From assembly GCA_025786725.1 (NCBI GenBank), contig JAHLTZ010000023.1, forward strand, positions 310,001 through 374,000: a stretch of 64,000 nt of DNA, read 5' to 3'. Source of the stretch: Syncephalis fuscata. Lineage: Eukaryota; Zoopagomycota; Zoopagomycetes; Zoopagales; Piptocephalidaceae. How positions within the stretch are numbered: the stretch's first letter is position 1; the number at the start of each line of letters is the position of its first letter. The notes beneath the pieces are model-generated. The model did no database searches. It had not been told where the DNA came from and saw only the letters and a program-made list of their open reading frames with translations. This document shows positions 23,208 to 35,305 of this stretch, in pieces. Made by a program: the position numbers and the translations under genes.

Positions 23208-25066
23208 TTATGATATTAAACTGGGTGAAATAAGTCCTTCATCCAACGCTAGTGTGGTAAGTGAAAGTAGTTGTTCTCGAATGGCGGCCACTTCATCTTT
23301 TAGTGTATTGGACATTGTGATGGGTGGTGTTTTACTACAACAATTGTCAGGTGTATTAACGCCACAGCCATTAGCCAAGGTGCATAATTTAACCTGTGAA
23401 CTGGCAGATAGTAAACCGGATAAACCTTGGACCATGGCTAGAGGTATTAGCGTGGTCAATATGGCTTGTTCCTCATCTTCACTACTTGTATCGACCAGTT
23501 GTGCAGAAGAAGTAGAACTTGGCAAAGCAGTATGCTGTTGTGCATATATATTTTTAACGGCTTCATATATAGCCGTTTGTTGTTGAATATCTATTAATAG
23601 TTGACGATAGCCTGCCTCGTCACTGTCATGGCTATTATTAATATTGTTGTTGTTGTTACTGGCACTATTTCGGTTATCGTCATCGTTAGAGGGCATCGTG
23701 CTTATCTCAATGAGTGAGCCATTTGGTGTAGCAGTTGATGCATCACTACTAGTATCGATTAGTACTGGTTCTGCTGGATCAAGTTGCAGTGGTAGTGTAC
23801 GACGATGTACAACATGTTTTGGAAATGCATTAATGAGCGCTTTTAATACAGTATGCAATGATGGTGCTGTATCACTACTGCTTGTATTTTCTGTCGAGTC
23901 ATCTCGTAGTGTTAACAAGGCTTTAGACCATGTGTATTTATTGAGTCCAACTTGTACCCAATACGGATCAGTGCGACTTGATAATCGACGGCTTAGAATT
24001 GAATAGCCTCGAGAGCGACCGGTATCTGGATCAATTGGCTTTAATGAAGCCCACAGTAACTCTATTGGAACCCAATAAGCTGGATACTAATATTTAAACA
24101 ATTTTAGATTAAGTATATGAGGCTATTATTACAATGGTCCAATTACTTACTTTAAAACGAGCCACATCTAATACAAGTGCCATACGTTGAGTAGCACAAT
24201 AAGCGCCCACAGGTGAGAAATGACCACTTCCTGTTTGTTCTAAAACAGCTCGTGAATATGAAATGGCCAATACTTGGTGTTTATCGGCACAAACTCTATT
24301 ATTAAACATATTAGTATTACTGATCAATATTAAATAGTTTAATTTGAATTATTTACCGTTGAAGATCAGCTTCAAATTGTTCTAAAGTACTATATATGAT
24401 ATGATACGATATAAATACATAAATACATAAATAAAATAGTATCTATTACTTACGCATGCTCATCGGCAAATATCGTCTTTTCTTCAAGTCCATTACATCT
24501 AGCAATACATGCAAACTCGCTTAGTGTAATGCCTTTTTGACGTACATCTTCCAAGCTAGTTTGGATTAATAAGATGTTATTATTGATTATTAATATCTAA
24601 CTACCTTCTACAGCAATCCAACATATCATCAGAGAACCTAATATTAATAACAGCCAAACAATTGGTATATTATAGGATGTAATACGTCATAGCACTTACC
24701 ATCGCCATGCACCTTTCCATACACGCAACGGATCGACTTCAAGAGCGTTTAAAGCAATCGATAACGTGGATAGTCCACAAACTACATGTAATAGCGATAA
24801 TAACCATTTGTTACTTAAATATAATCAATCTATAGATCGCTACAAACATGCTGGATCATCCTGTGTGGCAAAACAGCCGGCAAGTGTAAAATAGGCTTCG
24901 GCATTGCCTTCTTCAAGTGCTTCGCGGAATAGTTGACGTCCTTTGTCCGAAGTAAATGACGCCAAACACACAGGCAATTGCCTCTATATACCCATTACTG
25001 CATATTCTACCACACTTATTGGCGACTTACTTTGAAGAATGACCGCTTTGGCGTGGCAGGTGGCAT
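23208..25066 (-). CDS. PCS1: Phytochelatin synthase (glutathione gamma-glutamylcysteinyltransferase)
   Basis: A papain-like transpeptidase that makes metal-binding phytochelatins from glutathione. The start is the ATG at 25066 ([12 protein letters not shown]), the only ATG in frame. Catalytic blocks in order: [18 protein letters not shown], the active-site Cys in [18 protein letters not shown] (Cys codon at 24779-24777, with the Phe codon split by an intron), [26 protein letters not shown] near 24540, and the His and Asp in GHFSPVGAY ... LDVARFKYPAYWVP (about 24225-24075). The C-terminal half (24000-23208) is Ser/Asp/Asn-rich and unlike plant enzymes, with a small Cys group near its end ([10 protein letters not shown]). 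There are about eight short introns. Metal activation through the C-terminal part is inference. Confidence 0.9.
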
Positions 25067-26358
25067 GGCAATAAATGTGGCACTTTAAAATAGTAAATGA
25101 AAATGAATGTCGCACACTACACGTCAAATTTCATATGAAATACATTTTACTAATCAATCCAATTTAATAATGGTAATAACGTGTATATTCTTTAACAATT
25201 TAGTATAAATTATTCGTTTGTATTTATCTATACTTTAACGGCAGTAAATAGACTAAGTATTCAAAAGTGTTGTTCGAGGTATAGTGTAATCAATCATGTG
25301 GCAAATACCATTACTAAACTAATAAAATCGACAAACAATACGGTATTAACAATGGCCCATACGATAGCGCTTTAATGATGACGATGCCATCTAGGGCTGT
25401 GTAAATCGTATTCTACATCGAAAGCCTTCTGCAGTTCGTATCCATGCCTCCGGTTATCTATACAATATTGCCGGCTATCCGCACCTATCATCAGCACTGA
25501 ATTATGACGTCAAAGCATTGGATTGGCTTTTTGTTCAAGGTAAACCGGTTTGCTTACAGAACCGATGTTTTCCATTTAATTCTTAGCTGTTTCATCCGCT
25601 CGTTCACCGTTAGCCCTGCAGGCAAGACACGCGGTCGTGCCTCCATTAAGCCAGCTTCATGCTGCTGTCGTCCATCGACATGACTCCTTGGCAATGGCGG
25701 TGTGCTGTGGGGGCACGAGGGCATTACCTCTACCTAATAGGCATGAATGGATAAAGGAGGAAATGAATTAATTATCGTCCATACGATCGAGCCGGTTAGT
25801 CGCATTATGACTGTGTAACTCAAACCACAGCATGTTATTTTTGATGCATGCTGTTGTGTTCCTCCTACACACTCAGTCTATCTCGTGTTGTGGGGTTTAG
25901 TTAAGGCCTGTTTAGTCAAGAAAATGAGTGCCAGTCTGAAAAGCACTCATTATGAAGCGCCACCACCAACCAAGTTACAAAGGCTAAACGTAAGATTTCA
26001 GCTATAAAATAGTGCAACCATCCCTTGCCGGAAGGTGCACTGAACCACATTACCGTTGAAGTTGCTGTATTCTTTCTTGTACCGTCTTATGGTCCGACAT
26101 ATATGATTCAATTTAATTTTAATTAATATCGCTAGTTGACATCACTACACTATCATTATTACCGCTATTACCACACTATATATCATCTTCATCGCCATCA
26201 TCGTCATCGCCACTATTATATACAAGGCAAAGTAATATTCCTTGATCTATTTCGTGCAGGCACGTCCTTTATTTGTGTGTAGCGTATTTGTTTGCCATTG
26301 TTATACAGCAATCAATACACACTCTACTTGTACTCATTGGTTCTTTATTGAGATTACA
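25067..26358. other. Intergenic region upstream of phytochelatin synthase, with coding-like fragments
   Basis: 1.3 kb. Two stretches read like protein but give no complete gene: one at about 25400-25774 (+), two blocks joined by a possible 47-nt intron, with a stop just before it; and a possible first exon at 25930-25995 (MSASLKSTHYEAPPPTKLQ followed by GTAAGA). The region must contain the phytochelatin synthase promoter. Confidence 0.4.
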
Positions 26359-26765
26359 ATGATGCGCTTCCATCAATTCTCTCTGTCGGTGATTGCTTCC
26401 ATTGCTACCTCGGATGCATCATCGCCCACGACAAGCAATGAGACGGTTTCGGCCACTACACCGCCGCCCTCGCCCATCTCGCCTCTATCGCCTACCTCAC
26501 AGAGTACACTCGGTAAGTACAGAGCCGTTGTTGCTGATGGTTAAACCAACACAATACTAATAGAGTATATACGACATTAATAGACAAACTTCGTCGACAG
26601 ATTGAAGAAGACGCCCTAAGTCAAACACCACAATTAAAAGACTACGGTTACGCGGATAATCCCAAACTACAGCCCGTATCACCACGCCAACCTTTCCACT
26701 ATACAACACAACTACGATCCAAATTATTTGCCACTGTCTCCTTTAGTCGGACCGCGCAAGTCTGA
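26359..26765 (+). CDS. Hypothetical small Ser/Pro/Thr-rich protein, two exons
   Basis: The ATG at 26359 starts MMRFHQFSLSVIAS, then a Ser/Thr/Pro stretch. A clean intron (GTAAGT...TAG, 26513-26583) joins in phase to KLRRQIEEDALSQTP, DYGYADNPKLQPVSPRQP and a stop at 26763. After about 26690 the neighbouring frame gives an equally protein-like continuation (NYDPNYLPLSPLVGP), so one base may be missing and the protein may be longer. A first exon could lie at 25930. No family recognised. The coding call rests on the intron signals and the absence of low-quality residues. Confidence 0.35.
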
Positions 26766-27185
26766 ACCTGACTACAATTTGATGGTAATGCCCTTTTTGG
26801 CCTTTCATCTATATTCTAGTGTGTATATACAACTTTTCATTTAATTGTCCCTTGTTCATGTCGCGTTCACTTTATTGAGCACGTTTATTATTGCGTACAC
26901 ACTATATTATTTTATTTGTCTCTCGTTTTCGTTACTTATTGCCGCCATCCATCCTACAGTTAAAACTACCCTCAATCCACCATTTATTATGACTATTACA
27001 CTATTTACATTGCGAATAAATGTACTTCATTACGCTATGTAAATAGATTAGAATTTAATGTATTACTATTATCAATAATATAACAATATATTACTACTAC
27101 ATCAAATATGAGTGTTGTTATAAGTGAGCAAATAAAACGACAAACACGGTGTTAAAAACGCGCCTTTCTTTTTCTTTTAACTATA
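26766..27185. other. Intergenic, upstream of NSE1
   Basis: 420 bp, AT-rich. I see no supportable gene; it should hold the NSE1 promoter. Confidence 0.4.
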
Positions 27186-28396
27186 ATGGCAGTATTTAAC
27201 AATACACACCGTGCATTTCTACAATCATGTATTGCTACCCAGCTAGTATCTGAACAAGATATATTTGAACTGTATCGTCGTGTATGTGAGGCTACTCAAG
27301 GTAAAGAATTAACATAGACTACTATTATTCAACTATTGTTTTACTAATGTAACAGTTGCAGCCACTTACAATGAAAGTCAACTGCCTGATTTCATTGCAG
27401 AAGTCAATAGAGGCATAGATAAATACGATCTTGAGTTTCGTAAAGCGGCTAATGAAGATACAGGTGTAATTTATTGGGCACTGGTAAGCTTGGTTAACTA
27501 TAGATGACTACAACAGCGTAATATATACATATATATATATTTACGTATTTATAGGTTAATACAAATGGTGATAAAATTGCTCAATATGCCACTGGATATT
27601 CTTCACAAGAATTACAGTATTTCAAGAGAATAGTAGGTAGATATTGAATCAATTCCATTATATACTCATTTATATTAGTTAGATAAGATTATTAAGCCAG
27701 ATGATGAAGTATTTGCTGTATCTAGTATTCACGCACTTAATGATGCGCCAGCCACTATGACGCGTGTCAATACAGAAGCATTACTTAATCGATTTATTGC
27801 TGATGGATGGCTATCTCATTCCAGGTACGGCAATAGAGTCTATTTTATTTAACTAGCCATTAAATATATGGTAAATATTATAGCAATGGATACTATGCAT
27901 TAGGTATTCGGTGTCTACTTGAACTACAAACATCATTGAAGGATGAATATATGATTTTAAAAGAATGTACTCTTTGTATGGATATTATTAGTAAAGTAAA
28001 TACAGCACCTCTATTCTATGATATATATACCATAACCATAACTATTATTGATTAGGGAGAACGATGTGACGATGAACGATGTGATGCTCGATTACACTAT
28101 CACTGTGCTCAAAGATACTTCCGACCAGATGTACCGCATAAATGTTTGATATGTCAAAAGCCATGGACACACACAACACATGTAGGCCACGGGCTGCCGA
28201 GTCTATTAAGAATAGAACTTTTACCATTCATCAATATAATTCTCCAAATATGCAATCATCACGACCAGAAACGATAGAAACAGAAGTAGAAGAGGAAGTG
28301 GAAGAAATGGAAGAAATGGAAGAAGAAGTAGAAGAAGTAGAAGAGGAAGTAGTTTATGTCAAATCTGAACGATCTGCTAAACGCCATCGCCATTAA
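27186..28396 (+). CDS. NSE1: NSE1-like SMC5/6 complex RING subunit
   Basis: Component of the SMC5/6 DNA-repair complex. The order of motifs fits NSE1: an N-terminal helical start (THRAFLQSCI), a winged-helix region with NTNGDKIAQYATGYSSQE and QYFKRI, then LNRFIADGWL, and a C-terminal variant RING (CTLCMDII ... GERCDDERC ... LHYHCAQRYF ... KCLICQKPW) near 27965-28165. Six short introns. After the RING the frame of the RING meets a stop near 28276, while the neighbouring frame continues into a Glu-rich tail (EVEEEVEEMEEM) and a basic end at 28396. One missing base near 28165-28180, in a CA run, would join them. NSE1 RINGs stimulate the SUMO/ubiquitin activity of the complex. Confidence 0.85.
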
Positions 28397-28434
28397 CTAT
28401 AATTTTTTATTTTAATAAATCAAATGTGTTTCTA

Positions 28435-28976
28435 TTAATTACGCCATAATTGACACTTTTTAATTGCTTCTTGTAAAATACTACGACGTGTTGGCTGTGT
28501 GGCAATACACGTTAATATATTCTCTGGTTGTTCAACCCAGCGATAATGTTGAATTTGTAATGCCGTTAACTTTTCACATACCGTCTCCAATGTAGCTAAT
28601 GATTTCGTCTAATTTAATGAATTAATTACCAATTAAATTAAATTAAATTATAACTTACTTCAAGAACTACTTTATGCATATTAACCAAATCATCAGTATA
28701 TGCTATGGTTTCTGGTAAATGGCGTGTTTCCCATAGTGCAGCAGTAGCAGCATGACATGCTTGCGTCATAACACTAGTAATAGTAGTAACAATATTCATA
28801 CCATTAATTAGACTGAGTAACAACTACTTAAACTACTTACGCACCAATCGGCCATTCTAGATTCTATTTCTACTATTTAGATTCCAGTTATATGTAAATA
28901 TACGACAACTAGCTACCTTGACCAGATCTTTACGGACGATAACAAACATAGTCAACGGTTCCAACTTGGTGGCCAT
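28435..28976 (-). CDS. PTRHD1-like peptidyl-tRNA hydrolase domain protein
   Basis: About 125 residues in four exons from the ATG at 28976 (MATKLEPLTMFVIVRKDL). The family blocks are TQACHAATAALW (near 28765), NMHKVVLE (near 28680), the second helix region LATLETVCEKL, and HYRWVEQPENILTCIATQP before the stop. These match the PTH2-fold PTRHD1 family, whose members are annotated as putative peptidyl-tRNA hydrolases; the exact activity of the PTRHD1 branch is uncertain. It is convergent with NSE1, with only 38 bp between stops. Confidence 0.85.
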
Positions 28977-29451
28977 TATCCTTAGTAACAACAATAGTTT
29001 GTTGTCGTGTGTAATTCGTTGTTTAGAAACCGGTAACCTTTTTAGTGAACACTATTAAGGCTAGTTATTATTGTAAAATATGAGTGTTAAGAAAAGAAAA
29101 AGGAAAACAAATATGTGGCTTATTTTATATACCATGTTATTAAATGCAATGATGATCATCATCATCCACAGTCACCTTTCATTTACATGATTATACTCAC
29201 CCATTTACTCATATTTACACACACACACAAAGAGAGAAAGTGGCACGCTTCTTGTTAATTGCCTTTCTTCTTTCTTTTCATACGGTAGGGTCATCGTTTA
29301 TAATATACAAGCTATTTCTATAGCAAGTCTTTGAAGAGTGAGCTAGCGTGTATATATACATATACATATACCTATATCTATCTATCTATCTATCTATCTA
29401 TATACCTATATACCTATAGATACACTATAGCCATAACTACTGCTTGGCATA
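28977..29451. promoter_or_regulatory. Divergent promoter region, PTRHD1-like / ATG11, with microsatellites
   Basis: 475 bp. It includes an (AC)n/AG run near 29218-29240, TATA-like repeats at 29350-29375 and a (TCTA)n tract at about 29378-29400 followed by TATACC repeats up to the ATG11 5' leader. Confidence 0.5.
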
Positions 29452-32400
29452 ATGCTGGTCTATCAAGCCGAGACCGGTAGAGAGATTATTTCTCCAGTAT
29501 TTACTAGTGTAAAGCAATTAGTGGAATTCCAACAAGCCGTTGAAGAATTAACGGGTGTACCAGCCAGTGACCAAATTCTTATGACGGGTGATGGCGATCA
29601 GTTACGTGAAGAACACTTGGTAACCTCCTATGCACAAACACCCGAGTTGGGCGAAGCATGGTCGTCGTCACCAACTACGGCCATGGTGTCACCGTCTAAT
29701 TCACCAAAGCTGCCCTTCTCTTCACCGGAACAGCTTATGGTGTTTGTTTATGACCGTCAACTATTTATTGGCCAGAATGGTGCTGATGGTCTAGTAGAGG
29801 CACCAGAACTTGAACAGACTCATCATCAAGGTAAGTGTACATTTAAGGGATCTTAACCACCATTTCTGTTATAATAACAATAATTTATAATAGAGGATGT
29901 CTCTGAACAACAATTAATTGATTATCGACAACGTGCTAAACGGGGATCAGTAAGAGAACGATGTGATGCTTATGGTGAATTGTTTTGGCATCATCATAGA
30001 CAAGGACAGGCATATGCAGGGGCAGCCATTATTAATGCAGCCTATTGTGATCAATTTGTAGCTGAACAGCGTATACAAGCAATGTCATTAGGTGTAGCCC
30101 TTAAAAATCTACAAATACATGCTGGGTAAATATGAATGATTTAAACGATTAAATAGTTGCTTATATAATGACTATTGATTTGTTAATATACTAATTAGTG
30201 CGGTAGTACAAACATTTGATCAATCTCGTAGTATGGCACAGAAAGAGTTGACTAAACGGGATAATCTACTACGCAGGTAACAGAATAGATAGATGGATAG
30301 TTAAGTAGAATAAGTAATATTAATATTATAGATAGCTTTCAAGCAGATATGAAAACACTAGCCTCTATTACTATTCATAAAGCATTATCTACAGCCAGAA
30401 TGGTATATTGGCACGAGATGTTACAAGGGCTGTTCATTTAATTGATTATATTGTGGAAGAGTCAATTAGAGATAATGCACGGATTTGTCTTGATCATCAT
30501 GGTAGGTGAATAGTATTAATTAATAGAATGGTATTATTTAAAGTATTATTATTATAATAATAGAATCGGTAATGGATCAAATGAAATTAGTTACAGATAC
30601 TATTCGGGATATACAAGAAAATAATACTGCTGAACAAAGACGTCCATTAGGTGTTGAGTAAGTTATATACATATAGACATATAGACATATATAGACATAG
30701 TAAATTATAAATAGTTTATATACTAATATTACTTAGTTTTGCCTCGTTAGATATTGCATTGAATGAGACAGAAATATGTGTACAACAACTTGAACAACAT
30801 GCCCAGTTATTTGAACGAGGTAATTATATATAATATATAATATATAGTATATAATATATAGTATATAATATACAGAAATATATAGATATAGATATAAATA
30901 TAGATTGTCTAATGCCATATATTATTTAGATTATCATCGTAGTAAAAGTATGATGAATGACTTGTTATCGGGACCGCCTTCATTAGCTGGTGAAAAATTG
31001 ACAGCTTTAGACCATTTAATTGATATTCATACACAGGATTATCTTTCAAGTAAGCCAATTGTTAATAGTAATTTTAAATAACTTATAATATTCTATTAAT
31101 AGTATGTGAAAGAAGTGATCGATATATTCGTAATACAGTTGATAAATTCGTACAAGTCAAGGTAACTTTTATAACTATTGACTGATTAGTATTAATGCTG
31201 GTTATTAATTGAAATAGCGTCAGTTAACTATTGAATTACTAAGTCGACTACAGCATGTATCACGTATTCAATCGAGTATTGCCTCTATTTCTCCTCATTT
31301 AAATGAGTTAAATGCACTTATGACAGAACAATCAGACAATTATAATCAATTGTTACGTACACATCGTATGCCTATAGCTTATGTAAGTAGAATTGAAATA
31401 TAATATATGATATATAGTATAGAATATATAGTATAGAATATAAATAAGATAGCTTACAATAAGTTAGGGTGCTTGTTTAGTGGAGATTGCTCGACGTAAT
31501 GAATATACTGATGTAAGTGGAGATAGATACAATAGAATGCATAATCTAATAGATTAAATGAAATAATAGGTCATGGTTAGAGTAGCCGGTGAATTGGCCG
31601 AGGCTATGGCCAAACTAAGATCACAGGAATTAAAGAGACGAGAGAATTTTGCCTTGGAAGTAAAACAATATATTCCATTCTCAATTCCTGGTAAGTAGCA
31701 ATAGATAATAGATAGATAATGCTTATTAGTATTAACTAATTGATATTGATATCAATAAATACTATTGATTTAATTAGGTATTGATGAAACACCACCTCAA
31801 TGTGATATATCAACAAATTTGACCAATACTCAATTATTACCCAAGATAACTAAACAAGATATCAATGGTAGTTATTAAATATAGATTCCATTAATATGAG
31901 TATTAATATTACTACTCTAATATTCATTAGTATTTGAACGGGAACTTATTCATATTAAAGGCTTAATGACTCCTGAAACGGGTGGTGCTAACGACTCGCC
32001 ACTTCTTAGTATCAATAAATTACATGCCACTATGTTAAAAATGATGCATCAAGTGGATCATATCCCGTAGATTTTGATCGAGTTATTTATAAAACCACTG
32101 GTAAGTTAGTAATAACAATTATAATAGTAATAGTAAAATAAATATTAATTAATTTAAATTTATAGGTTTAGATAAATGTTGGTGGAAAGGCTTACTATTA
32201 ACATTGTTGTAAACTAATCTATCTTTATTGAATATTATTATTATTATTATTATTATAGCGGAGAATATAGTAAAACCAAATGTATTTGGATCTCAATTGG
32301 GTGTACCACGACATCGATCAACAACACCACAATTAACAGTACGAGGTGGTGGCAACAATACTCCAGTACGTAGTCACAATACAAGTCATAGTAGTGGACA

Positions 32401-35204
32401 TGCATCTCCTGTAGAAGAGATGATGCATCCATTGACAGAAAAAGTAAAGGTAGCTAATTAATCAAATGCCTAAATAATATACTAATATGGATGCCATGAA
32501 TAGACATATGAAGCACGGATACGCTCATTAGAACATTTATTGCAACAGAATTATCGTTCTAGTCAAATACTACATAGTTCATTCCATTCGGATCCAACAC
32601 CTAATCCACAGCCATCACGTAGTCAAAGTCCTGCTTTGTCATCAGGATCAACCCATTTATCGGTGGAAACCTTAAGAAAAGAACTGGAAGAACAGAAGCA
32701 ACGCTATGATACACTACAGCAACAGCACACTGAACTGAATAAGCAATTAAGTGTTGCTCAATCAGCAGTAAGTAGATTTGTAATCTTTAATACAGCTAAT
32801 TAATTATAAATAGTATAATGATCGGGAAGCTCTAAAACAGGCAGAAATTGAACAATTAATTATAGAAAATAAACAGGTAAGTAATTATTATTATAACTAA
32901 AATGGCTTATTAAATGAATATAATTAGTTAAAACACCAATTAGCTAGTCAAGAAGAAGAAAGAAACAAGTAGTAAAACAGGTGGGTTAATTTATTAATAT
33001 AATACATTACACTAATATCTAAATAGTTATCTGAGCAATGTTGTAGATTAGAACAATCAGCATTAACCATACAAATGGCATTCGATGAACAAGCAGTGCA
33101 AGAATATAAGGTATGTATTATTACTATTATTTAAGTAATATCTAATTAATAGTTAATTTAATTAGATGGTGAACAGCATAAACACAAATATACAACAATG
33201 GTCTGAATTGATTGTTGATCAACTTAAGGTTTGTAATTAGTCATTGTTTAATTAAGATAGCTAATTAATTATTGATCATTAGATGAATTCAATAACTAAA
33301 GTGATAGATCAGTTAAATCCTACTAATATTCAAGTATCAATTGAACAATTTTCTCATTTACTTGATACGTTAATTGCATCAAGTAATAGTAATAGTAATG
33401 TGGTAAGTAAATTGGACTATAATAGGTATATCTATATAATTTACACTCATATGTATATATGTGTGTATATATATGTATTCTATTAGATTTTATCGTTAGA
33501 GTCAGCTCTTAAAGAAGCCAATGATCAGTTAGAAGAATGGGAAATGTTATGTCGAATGAGTTGTGAACAGCTACAAATTCATTATAGGGTAATGATTAAA
33601 TGATTAAATAAGCCGTTAATAATATATTTATTAATAATATGGACATTGATAGAGTATTAAAGATATGGTAAATCTTTCCGAATTAAAAAATTTACCATCT
33701 GCATCGGCTCTTCCTCCAAGCATTAATATTGATGACGATTCACCACTGGCTACACCAAATAGAATAACCACGACAGCATTACCATGGTTTAATGAAACGG
33801 CCGAAGAAGCTTCAATGATGTCATCATCGATAGAGGTATTAGTGGGCCGTATCCCATTACAATTACCAAAATCACCTTTATTTTCACCGTCCTCCTCTTC
33901 TTCCCTAGTAGCATCTAGCCTAGTTGGTACAGATGGAGAATTCACGATGACTCGGGTCCTAACTCGTTCGCGTGAAGCACTTCTTAATTTATATCGTGAA
34001 ATGACGCGAACATCTTCTGTAACAACAACTGCGGCATTAACCGATCTTGTTCCACGACTTCATCGTTGGTTTGAAACACTATCAATGGAAACACGTCGTT
34101 TACGTGAAGAAAAGGCTCGTCTTTATGGTAAATACCATCTTTATTATAGCAACTAGTATTAACGAGTAACAACTATTAAATAGAGGAAAAGATTGGATTA
34201 CATGGCAAATTAGCTGATAGTATTGCTTTCCGCAAGTAAGTTACCCTTGATCATTATTAGTTATTATATTTAATACTTTTATATTTTATTTAATTAGTTT
34301 CAAGATTGATGATTTAGTGCTCTTTCTACCCACACGTAATCCAAAAGCATGGGCTGCTTTTAACATTGATGCACCACATTACTTTTTACAAATTACTGAA
34401 CGATTTGAACATTATACACGGTAATGATTAACGATAATAATAAATAGTCAACTAACGTTAATGTTTTTTTAGAAAAAGAGATTGGATTGTAGCAAAGATT
34501 CTAACTATTAAACGCTATCAAGTTAATACAGAGGTAATTAATTAATTAATATTCATCTATTGACTAACCATAATAATAATAATAATAATAATTAGATACC
34601 ATCATCAAATCCATTTGATCTAGCTCATAATGCTTTCTACTATTTAATAGAAGCAAAATATTATAGAAGTCGATCAGAAACGGCAGCTCAACATCAACGA
34701 CGCCGTACTCGTAGTGTAAAACTATCACAAGATATGATGTCGGCCCTTACCGTGACCATTCCCGATACTAGTAATAACAATAGTAATACAACTAGTAACA
34801 GTGCATCTATGTCACCTACTACCGCCATTACAGTTACTAGACCTAAAGTAACTACTGTACCACTTTCTACACGTTCTCTTTCCTGTTCTTCTGCCGCTTC
34901 TTCTCCTACTTCGCCTAGACCGCCACGTACTTCATCGATGCCACCCACTCGACTTATCGACTCACAACCACAGCTATCACGACCACGTCCTATGTCGATG
35001 ATATCTCCCTCGTCTTCTACAACATCCACTTCGCCACCCACTAATTCATTTTCCTCTTCCTTTACTACAGCCGGTAGTCTACGTCGTCTACTTAGTCGTC
35101 GGTCTCAACCAGTGCCATTACCAGCAGTACCAATAGCTGAGACGGAGACAGAAACAGAAACAACATCGCCATTTATTCAAGATTCTGATCATACCATTAT
35201 TTAA
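29452..35204 (+). CDS. ATG11: Autophagy scaffold ATG11
   Basis: Selective-autophagy scaffold that binds cargo receptors and the Atg1 kinase. The N-terminus [12 protein letters not shown] ... [18 protein letters not shown] is the ubiquitin-like start of Atg11/FIP200. Helical Atg17-like and coiled-coil exons fill 29900-33650. The C-terminal Atg11 domain (claw) is at about 34300-34640: [34 protein letters not shown] and [16 protein letters not shown] Ser/Thr/Pro-rich tail runs to 35204. There are some 25 introns. Three places need one extra base: near 30380-30400 (so that [18 protein letters not shown] continues the exon), in the A run at 32037-32041, and in the A run at 32963-32965. The tail beyond the claw domain looks low-complexity; its role is unknown. 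Confidence 0.9.
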
Positions 35205-35305
35205 AATATACTTTATTATTGCTTCTTCATATGTGTGTATATATTGTGTATGTGTATATCGTGTGTATATCTATAGAGATCTAAATCTAGATCAAAATAA
35301 ACACA

